NCBI GenBank assembly: GCA_022072255.1
Contig: JAJVHZ010000072.1
Span: 2,967-48,167 of the forward strand
DNA: 45,201 bases
Source of the DNA: Gammaproteobacteria bacterium
GTDB taxonomy: Bacteria; Pseudomonadota; Gammaproteobacteria; JAJPIJ01
Direction of reading: 5' to 3'
A model generated the notes under the pieces. It was not told the DNA's origin. It ran no database searches and saw nothing but the letters and a program-made list of their open reading frames with translations. This document shows, one piece after another, positions 26,288 through 35,785 of this stretch; position 1 is the stretch's first letter, and every line of letters starts with the position of its first letter. The translations under genes were made by a program, and so were the position numbers.

Positions 26288-26719
26288 ATGAAGCGCCAGT
26301 TGAATGCGGGTGGCGCGGCCGGCGCGCGCAGAATGTGCTGGCTGCGGAGCATCGCCCTGCTCGCCGCCTATGCCGGTATGCCCACCGAGGCGCCGGCGGA
26401 ATGCCCCGCGCCGCCCGGGCGCCTCGCCACGCAGCAACGCGATGAGCGGCAGGCGCTGCGCCTGGAGCAGCAGGGGGACCTCGACCGCGCCCGGGGCCTG
26501 CCGTCGTCCGGGCAGGTGCGAGCGTACGAGCTCACGATCGAGCAGCGCGGGGAACAGCAGTATCTTCACGATCAGCAACAGCTCGAGCAGACGATCCGCA
26601 ACAGCCGATCGAGCTCGCGTCCCGCGCCGCCCGGAGGCGCCGAACAGCTACTGCAGCGCTACCGTCTGGAGGACGCCGAACGGCAGCACGATTTCCGTAT
26701 GCAAAGGGACCAGCGCTGA
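26288..26719 (+). CDS. small Gln/Arg-rich exported protein, unknown family
   Basis: A 143-residue reading frame. The N-terminus has a basic stretch followed by a hydrophobic core ([15 protein letters not shown]) and APAEC, compatible with a signal peptide. The mature part is highly polar and rich in Gln, Arg and Glu ([40 protein letters not shown]), suggesting a coiled coil. Short proteins of this style occur next to other envelope genes, but I recognise no domain. The ribosome site is weak, so the gene is probable rather than certain. The 145 bases before it hold nothing clear. Confidence 0.55.
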   Translation: MKRQLNAGGAAGARRMCWLRSIALLAAYAGMPTEAPAECPAPPGRLATQQRDERQALRLEQQGDLDRARGLPSSGQVRAYELTIEQRGEQQYLHDQQQLEQTIRNSRSSSRPAPPGGAEQLLQRYRLEDAERQHDFRMQRDQR

Positions 26720-27008
26720 TCGAAGCGCCACGGGCCGCGGACCGGGCGTGGCGCGGCCACGTATCTGCTTTTGCACGGGATCGCCGGCCGGCACCGGGAA
26801 CCCCGGCCGGACAACCAGGGTCCCACTGGCACGAATCAGGGAGAAGCACCTTTCCATGATCGGTCTCGCGACCAGCCCCGTGCACCGCGCATGGCCTCGA
26901 GTCCTGTCGCGGGCGCTGGCGTTGTCCGGGTCGCTCTTGACGATGGCGCCGACACTCGCGCATGCGGGCGGTGCGCACGAGGACAGTCATGCAACGAGGA
27001 GTCCGACC

Positions 27009-28115
27009 ATGATCCGTTTGACCGCATTCCTGCTGAGCGCCCTGCTCGCCGCCTGCGCGACCGCCGACCAGGACGCATGGCCGTTCACCGCCACGCCGGT
27101 GGCCACGTTCGACGAGCCCTGGGCGATGAGCTTCCTGCCCGACGGCCGCCTGCTGGTGACCGAGAAGGCGGGCCGGCTGCTGCTCGTCACCCAGGATGGA
27201 GGGAAGTTGCCGGTGACAGGTGAGATACCCGAGGTCGATTACGGCGGCCAGGGCGGTTTCGGCGACGTGGTGCCGCATCCGGAATTCGCGAACAACGGGC
27301 TCATCTACTTGAGCTACGCGGAGGCCGGCCCGCGCGACACCCGCGGCGCGGCGGTCGCGCGCGGCCGGCTCGAGCTCGGCCCGGCGGGCGGAACCTTGTC
27401 GGACGTGCAGGTGATCTGGCGCCAGGATCCCAAGGTGACGGGCCGCGGTCACTACGGTCATCGCATCGCCTTTTCGCCCGACGGCCATCTCTACATCTCT
27501 TCCGGGGAACGCCAGCATTTCGATCCGGCCCAGGACATGGGCGGCAATCTCGGCAAGGTGCTGCGCCTGAACGACGACGGCACGGTCCCGCCCGACAATC
27601 CGTTCGCGGATCGCGGCGGCGTGGCCGCGCAGGTCTGGTCGCTGGGCCACCGCAACCCGCTCGGCATCGCCTTCGACGGCGAGGGGCGTTTGTGGGAGGT
27701 CGAGATGGGACCGGCGGGCGGCGACGAGCTGAATCTCATCGTGCGCGGCGGCAACTACGGCTACCCGATCGTCTCCAACGGCGATCACTACGACGGCACG
27801 CCGATCCCCGATCACGACACGCGGCCGGACTTCGCCGCGCCGAAGGTATGGTGGACGCCGGTGATCTCGCCGTCGAGTCTCGCCTTCTACCGGGGCGATC
27901 TGTTCCCGGACTGGAAGGGCAGCGCCTTCATCGGCGGGCTGTCCTCCCAGTCGCTGGTGCGCATCCGCTTCGACGGCGAGACCGCCGTGGAGGCCGAGCG
28001 GTTCGCGATGGGCGCGCGCATACGGGCGGTCCGGCAGGGGCCGGACGGGGCGCTCTGGCTGCTGGAGGACGGCGGCAATGGGCGGCTGCTGAGGCTCACG
28101 CCGAAGCCGCGCTGA
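27009..28115 (+). CDS. PQQ-dependent sugar dehydrogenase (glucose/sorbosone dehydrogenase family), lipoprotein
   Basis: A 368-residue protein from the ATG at 27009, preceded by a strong GAGGAG site. The N-terminus is a lipoprotein signal with LLAAC lipobox. The rest is a six-bladed beta-propeller of the soluble aldose/sorbosone dehydrogenase type ([59 protein letters not shown] with catalytic His; [37 protein letters not shown]). It would oxidise a sugar or aldehyde in the periplasm using PQQ. The reading frame is open further upstream to another good start at 26856 that carries a second signal-like segment; see findings. Confidence 0.9.
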   Translation: MIRLTAFLLSALLAACATADQDAWPFTATPVATFDEPWAMSFLPDGRLLVTEKAGRLLLVTQDGGKLPVTGEIPEVDYGGQGGFGDVVPHPEFANNGLIYLSYAEAGPRDTRGAAVARGRLELGPAGGTLSDVQVIWRQDPKVTGRGHYGHRIAFSPDGHLYISSGERQHFDPAQDMGGNLGKVLRLNDDGTVPPDNPFADRGGVAAQVWSLGHRNPLGIAFDGEGRLWEVEMGPAGGDELNLIVRGGNYGYPIVSNGDHYDGTPIPDHDTRPDFAAPKVWWTPVISPSSLAFYRGDLFPDWKGSAFIGGLSSQSLVRIRFDGETAVEAERFAMGARIRAVRQGPDGALWLLEDGGNGRLLRLTPKPR

Positions 28116-28126
28116 GGCGCCGGTTC

Positions 28127-29866
28127 CTAAACGGCGGCCCGGTTCGGCGCGCGCGCGCCCGCGCCGCTCGGCCCGGCGGCGTGATCGACCTGACGCACGG
28201 GAGTGCCCGGCCGCTGCCGCGTCTGCCAGTCCTCCGCGACGCGGTAAGGGGCCTGCGAGCGCGGCAGCATGCCGTTGCCCTTGATGTGATCGGCGGCCTT
28301 CTCGCCGATCATGATGGTCGGCGCGTTCAGATTGCCGGTGGTGACCTGCGGCATGATCGATGAATCGACCACGCGCAGTCCCTCCACGCCGCGCACGCGG
28401 CACTGCGGATCGACCACCGCCATCTCGTCGGTGCCCATGCGGCAGGTGCCGCAGGGATGGAAGGCGCTCTCCACCGAGGCGCGGACGAAGTCGTCGATCT
28501 CATCGGCGGTCTTCACCTCCGGGCCCGGCTGCAGTTCCACGCCGCGGTATGGATCGAAGGCGGGCTGGGCGAAGATCTCGCGCGTGAGCCGGACCGCGGC
28601 GCGCATCTCGATCCTGTCCTCCTCGTGCGACATGTAGTTGAAGAACACGCGCGCCCTGGCGCGCGGATCGGCGCTCGCAAGCTGCACCCAGCCGCGGCTC
28701 TTCGAGCGCATCGAGCCGACGTGGGCCTGGAAGCCGTGCGTGCCCGCCACGGCATTGCCGTCGTAGGAGAACGCGCCTGCCAGGAAGTGATACTGAATGT
28801 CGGGCCAGCGTACGCCCGGCCGGCTGCGGATGAAGGCGCCGGTCTCGAAGTGGTTGGTGGCGCCGAGCCCGCCCTTGGTGAAGAACCATTGCGTGCCGAT
28901 GAGAAACTTCGACCACGGGTTCATCACCTTGTTGAGGGTGATGGGCTGCGTGCACTCCTGCTGGAAGTACATCTCCAGGTGATCCTGCAGGTTGCGCCCG
29001 ACGCCCGGCAGATCGCGCTCCACCGGCACGCCGATGGCGCGCAGGTGCGCGGCCGGGCCGATCCCGGAGAGCATCAGCAGCTGCGGTGAATTGATCGGGC
29101 CGCCGCTCAAGATCACCTCGCGCCGCGCGCGCGCCTCCTGCAGGCTGCCGCCGCGCTCGAACACCACGCCGGCGGCGCGGCCGTCGCGCAACGTCACCTT
29201 GTGTGCGAGCGCATTGAGCAGGACCGTCAGCTTGCGCGTGGTGCGGATGGGGTGGACGTAGGCGTTGGCGCAGCTCCAGCGCTGGCCGCGGTAGACCGTC
29301 ATGTCCATGCGGCCGAAGCCCTCCTGCTGGTAGCCGTTCATGTCGTCTGTCTTCCAGTAACCGGCCTGCATGCCGGCCTCGACGAAGGTGCCGTACAGGG
29401 GATTCGCGAGCGTGCCGTTGCACGTGTGCAGCGGGCCGCTGTCGCCGCGGTAGTCGTTGCCACCCTCGGCCCGGCACTCCGCCCTGCGAAAATACGGCAG
29501 CACGTCGTGGTACGACCAGTGCTCCGCGCCCATCTCCGCCCAGGTGTCGAAGTCGAGCGCGTTGCCGCGCACGTACACCATACCGTTGATGGAGGACGAC
29601 CCGCCCAGCACCTTGCCGCGCGGGCAGTGCAGCCGGCGGCCCTTCAGGCCGGGCTCCGGCTCGGTCTCGTAGCGCCAGTTGTATTTCTCCATGTTCATCG
29701 GAATGGAGAGCGCCGTCGGCATCTGGATGTAGATGCTCGAATCGCCGCCGCCGTACTCGAGCAGCAGCACGCTCACGTCCGGATCCTCCGTGAGCCGGTT
29801 CGCCAGTACGCAGCCGGCCGAGCCGGCGCCGACGATGATGTAATCGAATTCGCCCATCTCGTTCAT
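28127..29866 (-). CDS. betA: choline dehydrogenase
   Basis: A 579-residue GMC-family flavoprotein (BetA is usually about 560). The start at 29866 gives MNEMGEFDYIIVGAGSAGCV, the N-terminal FAD-binding motif. GMC signatures are present (CPRGKVLGGSSSINGMVYVR and SGGPINSPQLLMLSGIGPA). The C-terminal catalytic His region reads FHPCGTCRMG, followed by VDSSIMPQVTTGNLNAPTIM. The last about 40 residues form a divergent polar tail. The enzyme oxidises choline to betaine aldehyde at the membrane. It is the second gene after betB (17-base gap), and its 3' end nearly abuts the convergent sugar dehydrogenase gene. Confidence 0.95.
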   Translation of the reverse strand: MNEMGEFDYIIVGAGSAGCVLANRLTEDPDVSVLLLEYGGGDSSIYIQMPTALSIPMNMEKYNWRYETEPEPGLKGRRLHCPRGKVLGGSSSINGMVYVRGNALDFDTWAEMGAEHWSYHDVLPYFRRAECRAEGGNDYRGDSGPLHTCNGTLANPLYGTFVEAGMQAGYWKTDDMNGYQQEGFGRMDMTVYRGQRWSCANAYVHPIRTTRKLTVLLNALAHKVTLRDGRAAGVVFERGGSLQEARARREVILSGGPINSPQLLMLSGIGPAAHLRAIGVPVERDLPGVGRNLQDHLEMYFQQECTQPITLNKVMNPWSKFLIGTQWFFTKGGLGATNHFETGAFIRSRPGVRWPDIQYHFLAGAFSYDGNAVAGTHGFQAHVGSMRSKSRGWVQLASADPRARARVFFNYMSHEEDRIEMRAAVRLTREIFAQPAFDPYRGVELQPGPEVKTADEIDDFVRASVESAFHPCGTCRMGTDEMAVVDPQCRVRGVEGLRVVDSSIMPQVTTGNLNAPTIMIGEKAADHIKGNGMLPRSQAPYRVAEDWQTRQRPGTPVRQVDHAAGPSGAGARAPNRAAV

Positions 29867-29883
29867 GTGATAGTCCCGCCCGT

Positions 29884-31341
29884 TCAGTAAGGTGAATCGA
29901 CGTCGCCCATCTCCACGTACACACTCTTCAGCTGCGTGTAGTGTTCGACGCACGCCAGGCTGTTCTCACGCCCGATGCCCGACTGCTTGTAGCCGCCGAA
30001 GGGGATCTCGATCGGGGTGATGTTGTAATTGTTGATCCAGCAGATGCCGGCGTGCAGCTGCGCCACCACGCGGTGCGCGCGCTGCACGTCGCGGGTGAAC
30101 ACGCCGGCGGCCAGGCCGAAGCGGGTGCCGTTCGCGCGGGCCACGACCTCCTGCTCGTCCTCGAAGGCGAGCACGGTCATCACCGGCCCGAAGATCTCCT
30201 CCTGCACCACGCGCATGTCGTCGCTGCACTGCGCGAACACCGTGGGCTCGACGAAGCAGCCCCGATCGCAGCCGTTGGCCAGGTAGCGCCGACCGCCGCA
30301 GACCAGCGCGGCGCCGTTGTCGCGGCCGATGCCGATGTAGTCGAGCACCTTGGTCATGTGATCCCGGGAGACGAGCGAGCCGACGTCGGTGGCCGGATCG
30401 AGCGGATCGCCGATGCGCATCCTGGCCACGCGCTGGCGCAGGCGATCGAGAAATTCCTGCAGCACGCTCCCGTGCACGAACACGCGCGTGCCGTTGGAGC
30501 AGATCTCCCCCTGCGTGAAGAAGTTCGCCAGCAGCGCGCCGGAGACCGCGTTGTGCAGATCGGCGTCGGCGAACACGATGAGCGGGGACTTGCCGCCTAG
30601 CTCCAGGGTGACGTGCTTGAGCGACTCGGCGGCGGCTGCCATCACGCGCTTGCCGGTGCCGACCTCGCCGGTCAGCGACACCTTGGCGATGTCCGGGTGC
30701 GCGGTCAGCAGCCGGCCGGTGCGGCCATCGCCCTGCACCACGTTGAACACCCCCGCTGGCAGTCCGGCGTCGGTGTAGACCTCCGCGAGCTTCAGCGCGG
30801 TCAGCGGCGTGAGTTCCGCCGGCTTGAAGATCATGGCATTGCCGCAGGCGAGCGCCGGCGCGGACTTCCAGCAGGCGATCTGTATGGGGTAGTTCCATGC
30901 GCCGATGCCGGCGCAGATGCCGAGCGGCTCGCGCCGCGTGTAGGCGAAGGAGCGGCCGAGATCGTAGTGATGGCCGTGCAGCGTGGCGGCCACCCCGGCG
31001 AAATACTCGAGGCAGTCGGCGCCGGAGTGGACGTCGACGGACTGCGCCTCGCGGATGGGCTTGCCGGTGTCGAGGACCTCCAGGCGAGCGAGCTCGTCGT
31101 TGCGCTCGCGCAGCAGGTTCGCCGCGCGCGTGAGGATGCGCCCGCGCTGCGTGCCGGTCATCGCCGACCAGGCGCGGTAGCCCTCCGTGGCCGCGTCGAC
31201 GGCGCACTGGACGTCGCGCTCGTCGGCGCTCTGCACGCGGCCGATCGTCTCGCCGGTGGCCGGGTTGACCGTCGCGAAGGTCTCGCCGGAGTGGGCCTCG
31301 AGATAGCGGCCGCCGATGAACATACGCTGCGTTTCCGACAT
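29884..31341 (-). CDS. betB: betaine aldehyde dehydrogenase
   Basis: A 485-residue NAD(P)-dependent aldehyde dehydrogenase. The catalytic Glu region reads VTLELGGKSPLIVFADADL, and the nucleophile region is FFTQGEICSNGTRVFVH with the active-site Cys. Substrate-pocket segments include ICAGIGAWNYPIQIACWKSA and the C-terminal GICWINNYNITPIEIPFGGY, typical of BetB. It converts betaine aldehyde to glycine betaine. It is the first gene of the betBA operon, with a TATACT -10 element and a BetI-like site about 75-95 bases upstream. Confidence 0.95.
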   Translation of the reverse strand: MSETQRMFIGGRYLEAHSGETFATVNPATGETIGRVQSADERDVQCAVDAATEGYRAWSAMTGTQRGRILTRAANLLRERNDELARLEVLDTGKPIREAQSVDVHSGADCLEYFAGVAATLHGHHYDLGRSFAYTRREPLGICAGIGAWNYPIQIACWKSAPALACGNAMIFKPAELTPLTALKLAEVYTDAGLPAGVFNVVQGDGRTGRLLTAHPDIAKVSLTGEVGTGKRVMAAAAESLKHVTLELGGKSPLIVFADADLHNAVSGALLANFFTQGEICSNGTRVFVHGSVLQEFLDRLRQRVARMRIGDPLDPATDVGSLVSRDHMTKVLDYIGIGRDNGAALVCGGRRYLANGCDRGCFVEPTVFAQCSDDMRVVQEEIFGPVMTVLAFEDEQEVVARANGTRFGLAAGVFTRDVQRAHRVVAQLHAGICWINNYNITPIEIPFGGYKQSGIGRENSLACVEHYTQLKSVYVEMGDVDSPY

Positions 31342-31413
31342 GTGGATCTTCCGGGATCGTCCCCGCGCGCCGAGCAGCGACGCCGCTGGTTTTATCTGGA
31401 ATGGTTACGGCCG

Positions 31414-31435
31414 AGTATATTTATCGGACGTACAA
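31414..31435 (-). promoter_or_regulatory. betB -10 element with adjacent BetI-like operator
   Basis: On the minus strand TATACT (31419-31414) lies 72 bases upstream of the betB ATG. Immediately upstream, TTGTACGTCCGA (31435-31424) matches 9 of 12 positions of TTGAACGTTCAA, the palindrome I recall for BetI operators. The same TGTACG core occurs twice in the betI/choX intergenic region. Binding by the BetI at 34685 is inferred. Confidence 0.45.
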
Positions 31436-31441
31436 AAAACT

Positions 31442-31787
31442 AGATGTCCATCAAGCGCGGGGAAGGCGCCGGGGCGGGAATCCGGCCCGGCACGGGGCCT
31501 GGTGGCGCCACAGGGGCCGCGAACAGGTCGCCTGGGCGCAACTGAATGTCGCCATCCGCGAAATCCGGGTGGCGGAGGACCCCCAAAGCGTGCTAATTTT
31601 GTCCGGACAGGTGATACTGCCTGTTGCGCGTCTGGCCCATCGGGAGCGGTTCGGGCCAGAGCAGTGATGCGGCAAAGCAACAACAGGCCGCACGCGGATG
31701 ATGAGCGTTTGGCGGAGGATGGCCCGAGATTTTCAGGTAACCGATAGACAGGCGAGGGTCGCACGGCCTTCCATGGGGGAAATAACG
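31442..31787. other. leader region upstream of the porin gene, no supported gene
   Basis: This GC-rich stretch between the betB promoter and the porin ATG has short open frames but none with recognisable family features or good ribosome sites. It contains the 10-base palindrome TGTCCGGACA (31610-31619) and TGTCGCCATCCGCGAA (31547-31562), which fits the TGTCGC-N8-AA half-site form. It ends with GGGGGA before the porin ATG. It probably carries the porin promoter, but I cannot place hexamers with confidence. Confidence 0.4.
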
Positions 31788-33152
31788 ATGAAAGCTACAA
31801 GAGCAATGCAGCGCGCAAGCGGTCGCTGCCTGATGAGTTCAGCTATCGCATTGGTGACAGCGGCTGCAGCACTGCCCGCCAGCGCCGAGTACACCTTCTT
31901 CGAACGCGGCGGCTTCAAGGCCAACGCCGGCCTGTCGTCGATCCTGGGCGCCGTCGGCACCAGCGACATCGCGCCGCTGACCGATCGCGACGGCTACTTC
32001 GAGGCCTTCGCGAAGCCCAATCTGAATTTCACCTGGGACATGCCGACCGAAGGCACCATCTACGGCAAGATCTCGGGTGTGGGCGTCTACCAGTTGGGCG
32101 ATGGCGATCCGACCGGCCTGACCAACGGCGACGTCGGTGACCTCGGGCTCGAAGAGGCCTATCTCGGGTGGCGCGGCCAGTACCTCGACGTGCGCGCGGG
32201 CCGCACCGAGTTCGCCATCGGCGATCAGTTCCTGATCGGCGACTGCCATTTCGACTCCAATGCGCCGCCCTCGTCCGATGGGCGGGGCGATGCGCACTAC
32301 GATGGCAGTTTCTGGATCGCTCCGTACAAGGCCTGCGATACCTCCGTGATTGTCACCGCCAACAACGGCGGCGCCTGGAAGGCGGATGCCTTCACCATCA
32401 AGGGCGACGGCCACCAGGCCTACACCCGCCTCGCGGGGCTGAACGTCGAGTACCTGCTCGGTGACGCCGGCGCCGACGGCAAGTTCGGCTTCATGATGGC
32501 GGGCGTTCCGGAGTCTTCAAACGGTTTCCGCCAGGGCATGAACCTCCTGGACTTCCGCGCCAACGGCATCGCGATCCCGATGGTGCCGGGCCTGAAGGTG
32601 CACGGTGAGGTCGCCGCCGAATTCGGCGACCTCGACGCCGGTGTCGACTCCGACGCGATGGCCTACTACGGCGAGGTGGAGTACAACTTCGCCAACGTGA
32701 CATGGACCCCGACCGTCCACTATCGCTACGGCCACTGGGACGGCGATGACCTCAACACCGCCGACAACGAGGGCTTCGACTCGCTGTTCTACTACGCGGG
32801 ACCGCGCGGTTGGGGTACCTGGTACCAGGGCGAGATCGCCGGGGAGTATCAGCTGACGAACAGCAACCAGAACACCCACATGGTGAAGCTGGCGGTGCAT
32901 CCCACGGACACCATCGCGATCAGCGGCCTGTACTTCAATCACTCGCTGGATGAGAGTCACTATTTCGGAGCGCCGGTGACCGACGACAAGTGGATGGACG
33001 AGTTCAACCTCGTCGGTGAGTGGTTCCCGACCGCCAACTGGTACGTCGCGGGTGTGTTCGGGTACGGCATCGCCGGCGATGCCTATGAGCAGACCTACGG
33101 CACCGACGATGACTCGATGGTGTACGAGCTGTGGGTCCAGTTCACCTACTGA
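31788..33152 (+). CDS. outer membrane porin-like beta-barrel protein (alginate-export-like)
   Basis: A 454-residue protein with a signal peptide (cleavage after ALPASA) and a mature part rich in alternating aromatic strands and acidic turns. It ends QFTY, an aromatic C-terminus typical of beta-barrels inserted by the BAM complex. Segments such as YLDVRAGRTEFAIGDQFLIGD and VTWTPTVHYRYGHWDGDD resemble alginate-export-type porins. GGGGGA precedes the ATG by a few bases, and a strong terminator follows. It lies between betBA and the choline/serine genes, so it may be the outer-membrane channel for a substrate of this pathway; that is inference. Confidence 0.85.
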   Translation: MKATRAMQRASGRCLMSSAIALVTAAAALPASAEYTFFERGGFKANAGLSSILGAVGTSDIAPLTDRDGYFEAFAKPNLNFTWDMPTEGTIYGKISGVGVYQLGDGDPTGLTNGDVGDLGLEEAYLGWRGQYLDVRAGRTEFAIGDQFLIGDCHFDSNAPPSSDGRGDAHYDGSFWIAPYKACDTSVIVTANNGGAWKADAFTIKGDGHQAYTRLAGLNVEYLLGDAGADGKFGFMMAGVPESSNGFRQGMNLLDFRANGIAIPMVPGLKVHGEVAAEFGDLDAGVDSDAMAYYGEVEYNFANVTWTPTVHYRYGHWDGDDLNTADNEGFDSLFYYAGPRGWGTWYQGEIAGEYQLTNSNQNTHMVKLAVHPTDTIAISGLYFNHSLDESHYFGAPVTDDKWMDEFNLVGEWFPTANWYVAGVFGYGIAGDAYEQTYGTDDDSMVYELWVQFTY

Positions 33153-33190
33153 TCCCGCAGTACGTTCAACAGGCTGGAAGGAAATGGTGA

Positions 33191-33229
33191 GGCCGGGGCG
33201 CGTCAGGGCGCCCCGGCCTTTCTTTTTTT
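33191..33229 (+). terminator. Rho-independent terminator after the porin gene
   Basis: GGCCGGGGCGC (33191-33201) and GCGCCCCGGCC (33208-33218) form a perfect 11-bp stem with a six-base loop, followed by TTTCTTTTTTT. It ends the porin transcript 77 bases past its stop. Confidence 0.92.
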
Positions 33230-33283
33230 CGCTTCATAGAAGGTTCCGCCCGGTCATCGCGTCGATTCGAAGGTGAGCCCGCC

Positions 33284-34660
33284 ATGGCGATCAGCGTCTT
33301 CGACATGTTCACCATCGGGATCGGGCCCTCCAGCTCCCATACCGTCGGACCAATGCGCGCGGCGCGCCGCTTCGTGCAGCGTCTGGCCGAACAGGGCGTG
33401 CTCGGCGAGGTCGTCTCGGTGCGCGTGGAGCTTTACGGCTCGCTCGCTCACACGGGCCGGGGCCATGGCACCGACAAGGCGATCATCCTGGGACTGCTCG
33501 GCGAGACGCCCGAGGGCATCGATCCGGATTGCATCCCGGCGCTCGTCGGGCAGGTGGCCAACGACGGCCGCTTGCGGTTGCAGGGCGGCCGGGAGATCGC
33601 CTTCCAGCCCGGCGAGCAGCTCGTCTTCAACAAGCGCGAGATGCTGCCGCTGCACTCCAACGGCATGCTCTTCACGGCCCGCGACACGCGGGGCGCGGTG
33701 CTGCGCGAATCGACCTATTACTCCGTGGGCGGCGGCTTCATCGTCGGCGCCAAGGGCGACAAGACCGCCATCACGCAGGACACCACGGTGCAACCGTACC
33801 CCTTCCACAGCGGTGCGGAGCTGCTGCAGCAGTGCGAGACGCACGGTCTTTGCGTGAGCGCGGTGATGTCGGAGAACGAGAAGGTATGGCGGAGCGAGGC
33901 GGAGATCCGTGCCGGCCTGCTCGCGATCTGGAACGCCATGCAGCAATGCGTCGCTCGCGGCTGCCGCACCGAGGGCCGGCTGCCTGGCGGGCTGAAGCTG
34001 GCGCGCCGCGCCCCGGCATTGCTGAAGACCCTGCAGGCCCGCACGCAGGACCAGGATCCGGATCCGCTGCTCACCATGGACTGGGTGAATCTCTTCGCGC
34101 TGGCGGTGAACGAGGAGAACGCCGCCGGTGGCCGGGTGGTCACCGCACCCACCAACGGCGCGTCCGGAATCATCCCCGCAGTGATGCACTACTATCTTCG
34201 CTTCTGTCCCGGCGCGAACGACGACGGCATCGTGCGCTTTCTGCTGACCGCAGCGGCCATCGGCATGCTGTACAAGGAGAACGCTTCGATATCGGGGGCC
34301 GAGGTCGGTTGTCAGGGCGAGGTCGGCGTGGCGTGCTCGATGGCCGCCGGCGCGCTCACCGAGGCGCTCGGCGGCACGCCGCGGCAGGTGGAGAACGCCG
34401 CGGAGATCGGCATGGAGCACAACCTCGGGCTGACCTGCGATCCGATAGGCGGGCTCGTGCAGATCCCCTGCATCGAGCGCAACGCGATGGGCGCCGTCAA
34501 GGCCATCAACGCCTCGCGGCTGGCCCTGCACGGCAACGGCACGCACTACGTCTCGCTCGACAACGTCATCAAGACGATGCGGCAGACCGGTGCCGACATG
34601 CTGAGCCAGTACAAGGAGACCTCCCGCGGCGGGCTGGCCGTGAACGTCATCGAGTGCTGA
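33284..34660 (+). CDS. sdaA: L-serine ammonia-lyase (L-serine dehydratase), iron-sulfur type
   Basis: A 458-residue single-chain enzyme containing both the beta-type domain ([20 protein letters not shown]) and the alpha-type catalytic domain ([60 protein letters not shown]). The Cys residues in these segments ligate the 4Fe-4S cluster. It deaminates L-serine to pyruvate and ammonia. Pseudomonads also keep a serine dehydratase gene with the betaine genes, because glycine from sarcosine plus methylene-THF gives serine. It stands alone after the porin terminator and is convergent with betI. Confidence 0.95.
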   Translation: MAISVFDMFTIGIGPSSSHTVGPMRAARRFVQRLAEQGVLGEVVSVRVELYGSLAHTGRGHGTDKAIILGLLGETPEGIDPDCIPALVGQVANDGRLRLQGGREIAFQPGEQLVFNKREMLPLHSNGMLFTARDTRGAVLRESTYYSVGGGFIVGAKGDKTAITQDTTVQPYPFHSGAELLQQCETHGLCVSAVMSENEKVWRSEAEIRAGLLAIWNAMQQCVARGCRTEGRLPGGLKLARRAPALLKTLQARTQDQDPDPLLTMDWVNLFALAVNEENAAGGRVVTAPTNGASGIIPAVMHYYLRFCPGANDDGIVRFLLTAAAIGMLYKENASISGAEVGCQGEVGVACSMAAGALTEALGGTPRQVENAAEIGMEHNLGLTCDPIGGLVQIPCIERNAMGAVKAINASRLALHGNGTHYVSLDNVIKTMRQTGADMLSQYKETSRGGLAVNVIEC

Positions 34661-34684
34661 GTCACCGCGAGGGCAGCGTTGCCC

Positions 34685-35362
34685 TCAGCGGGTACGCGTC
34701 GGACGCCGTGCGCCGGCGGCTTTGCGGGACGCGGCCGGGGCGCCATTGAGACGGCGGCGCGGCTTGCCCGCGGCGGACGCCGCGGCATCGGAGCGGGTGT
34801 GGTCGTCGATGTACTCCTCGATGAATGCGATCATCTCCTCCACGTTCGCCTCGCTGCTGATCATCGCGCGCCGCACCCACATCCCGTCGATGAGCACGCT
34901 CACGCCGGTTGCGATCTTCTCCGCCTGATCGGCGGGAATCATCTGCTTCAGGGCGTGCGTCAGATCGCGATGCAGGCGCCGGTAGTAGACCATCTGCAGT
35001 CGTGCGAATTCCGGCTTCTGCGGCGCGTGGCCATAGAACGACAGCCAGGCCGCAGCGGTCTCCTGGCGGAACACGCCCTCGAGAAAGTTCGCACGCACGA
35101 TCGCCTCGATGCGTTCGCGCGGCGTGCGCGCCACCTTCAACCGCGCCACGGCGTCATCGGAGATCTGGCGGAAGGCATGCCGCATCACCGCCTGCATCAG
35201 ATCGTCCTTGTTCCTGAAGTAGTAGTTGACGATGCCGTGCGACATGCCCACGCGCTCGCCGATGCGGGCCACGGTCATGCCGTTGACGCCGTGCTCGAGG
35301 AAAAGCTGGTAGGCGGCGCGGATCAGATCATTGCGCCGTATCTCTTCAATGCGCGTCTTCAC
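34685..35362 (-). CDS. betI: TetR-family choline-responsive repressor BetI
   Basis: A 225-residue protein from a GTG at 35362, chosen because GGGAAGGAAAG lies just upstream and the product then begins KTRIEEIRRNDLIRAAYQLF. The N-terminal TetR HTH is TVARIGERVGMSHGIVNYYF. BetI-like ligand-domain segments follow (NFLEGVFRQETAAAWLSFYG; RLHRDLTHALKQMIPADQAE; VLIDGMWVRRAM). The last 30 residues are an Arg-rich tail not usual for BetI. It probably represses betBA and choXWV until choline is present. It is divergent from choX and ends 24 bases from sdaA; a small GGGCA/TGCCC hairpin sits in that gap. Confidence 0.93.
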   Translation of the reverse strand: MKTRIEEIRRNDLIRAAYQLFLEHGVNGMTVARIGERVGMSHGIVNYYFRNKDDLMQAVMRHAFRQISDDAVARLKVARTPRERIEAIVRANFLEGVFRQETAAAWLSFYGHAPQKPEFARLQMVYYRRLHRDLTHALKQMIPADQAEKIATGVSVLIDGMWVRRAMISSEANVEEMIAFIEEYIDDHTRSDAAASAAGKPRRRLNGAPAASRKAAGARRPTRTR

Positions 35363-35562
35363 GGTCTTTCCTTCCCACGGCAGCAGTTGGAAATGGCGTC
35401 GGGTTGTGCGGTGCACACATTCGCAAATGCGACCTCTTTGCCGGTCACGGGCGTGCAGTGCGGTCAGCGCGCACGTCGCCCCTTTTTGCTCGTGCGAAGC
35501 CGTTTTTCGGCGGGTCGCGCCGGTCGCACACCTCGTCGCACGTAAGGCAGTGCGACATTCTC

Positions 35563-35618
35563 TTGACAAGGCGTACAACTAAGTTTCACTCTATCCAAAA
35601 TTTTAGACAAGCGTACAG
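35563..35618 (+). promoter_or_regulatory. choX promoter region with two BetI-like direct repeats
   Basis: TTGACA (35563-35568) is a consensus -35; a weak -10 (TTCACT or CTATCC) follows near 35585-35595. Two direct repeats, GACAAGGCGTACAACT and GACAAGCGTACAGTTT, begin at 35565 and 35606. Their CGTACA core also lies at the betB promoter (31429-31434). The region is the most AT-rich stretch between betI (start 35362) and choX (start 35786). It could control both divergent genes. Confidence 0.45.
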
Positions 35619-35623
35619 TTTTT

Positions 35624-35659
35624 GGGCAGGCAGCCGCGGCCGAGGCCGCCTGCCTGCCC
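35624..35659. repeat. hairpin in the choX leader
   Basis: GGGCAGGCAG (35624-35633) and CTGCCTGCCC (35650-35659) form a perfect 10-bp stem with a GC-rich 16-base loop just downstream of the choX promoter candidates. There is no T-run on the plus strand, so it is not a classical terminator. It may stabilise or attenuate the leader transcript. Confidence 0.45.
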
Positions 35660-35712
35660 AGGGCGGATTTGCAGCACACACTGGCGCTGCAATTTCATGT
35701 CGGAGCGTCAAT

Positions 35713-35729
35713 ACTTGATCGTGTCGCGG
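35713..35729 (+). promoter_or_regulatory. candidate GlxA-type site upstream of choX
   Basis: ACTTGATCGTGTCGCGG matches the dgcA site (ACAAGTGCGTGTCGCGG) at 13 of 17 positions, including the last eight, in the same orientation. It ends 56 bases before the choX ATG. It is weaker than the dgcA and MttB-gene copies, but the position supports a common regulon. Confidence 0.4.
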
Positions 35730-35785
35730 CACCCCGAACCCGAGGCCCGGGACCCCAAGAGCACCCACCGAAGAGGAGACAATCC

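Noticed and set aside
23472-26291. Long plus-strand frame across the MttB-type gene and the regulator
   Set aside because: No domains are visible and it is antisense to a complete MttB-family protein and out of frame with the GlxA regulator.
31316-31764. Short open frames on both strands upstream of the porin
   Set aside because: They overlap the betB start and promoter elements, lack ribosome sites and recognisable motifs.
35624-35659. Hairpin in the choX leader as a Rho-independent terminator or riboswitch
   Set aside because: No T-run follows on the plus strand and no conserved riboswitch core was recognisable, so only a generic hairpin is reported.
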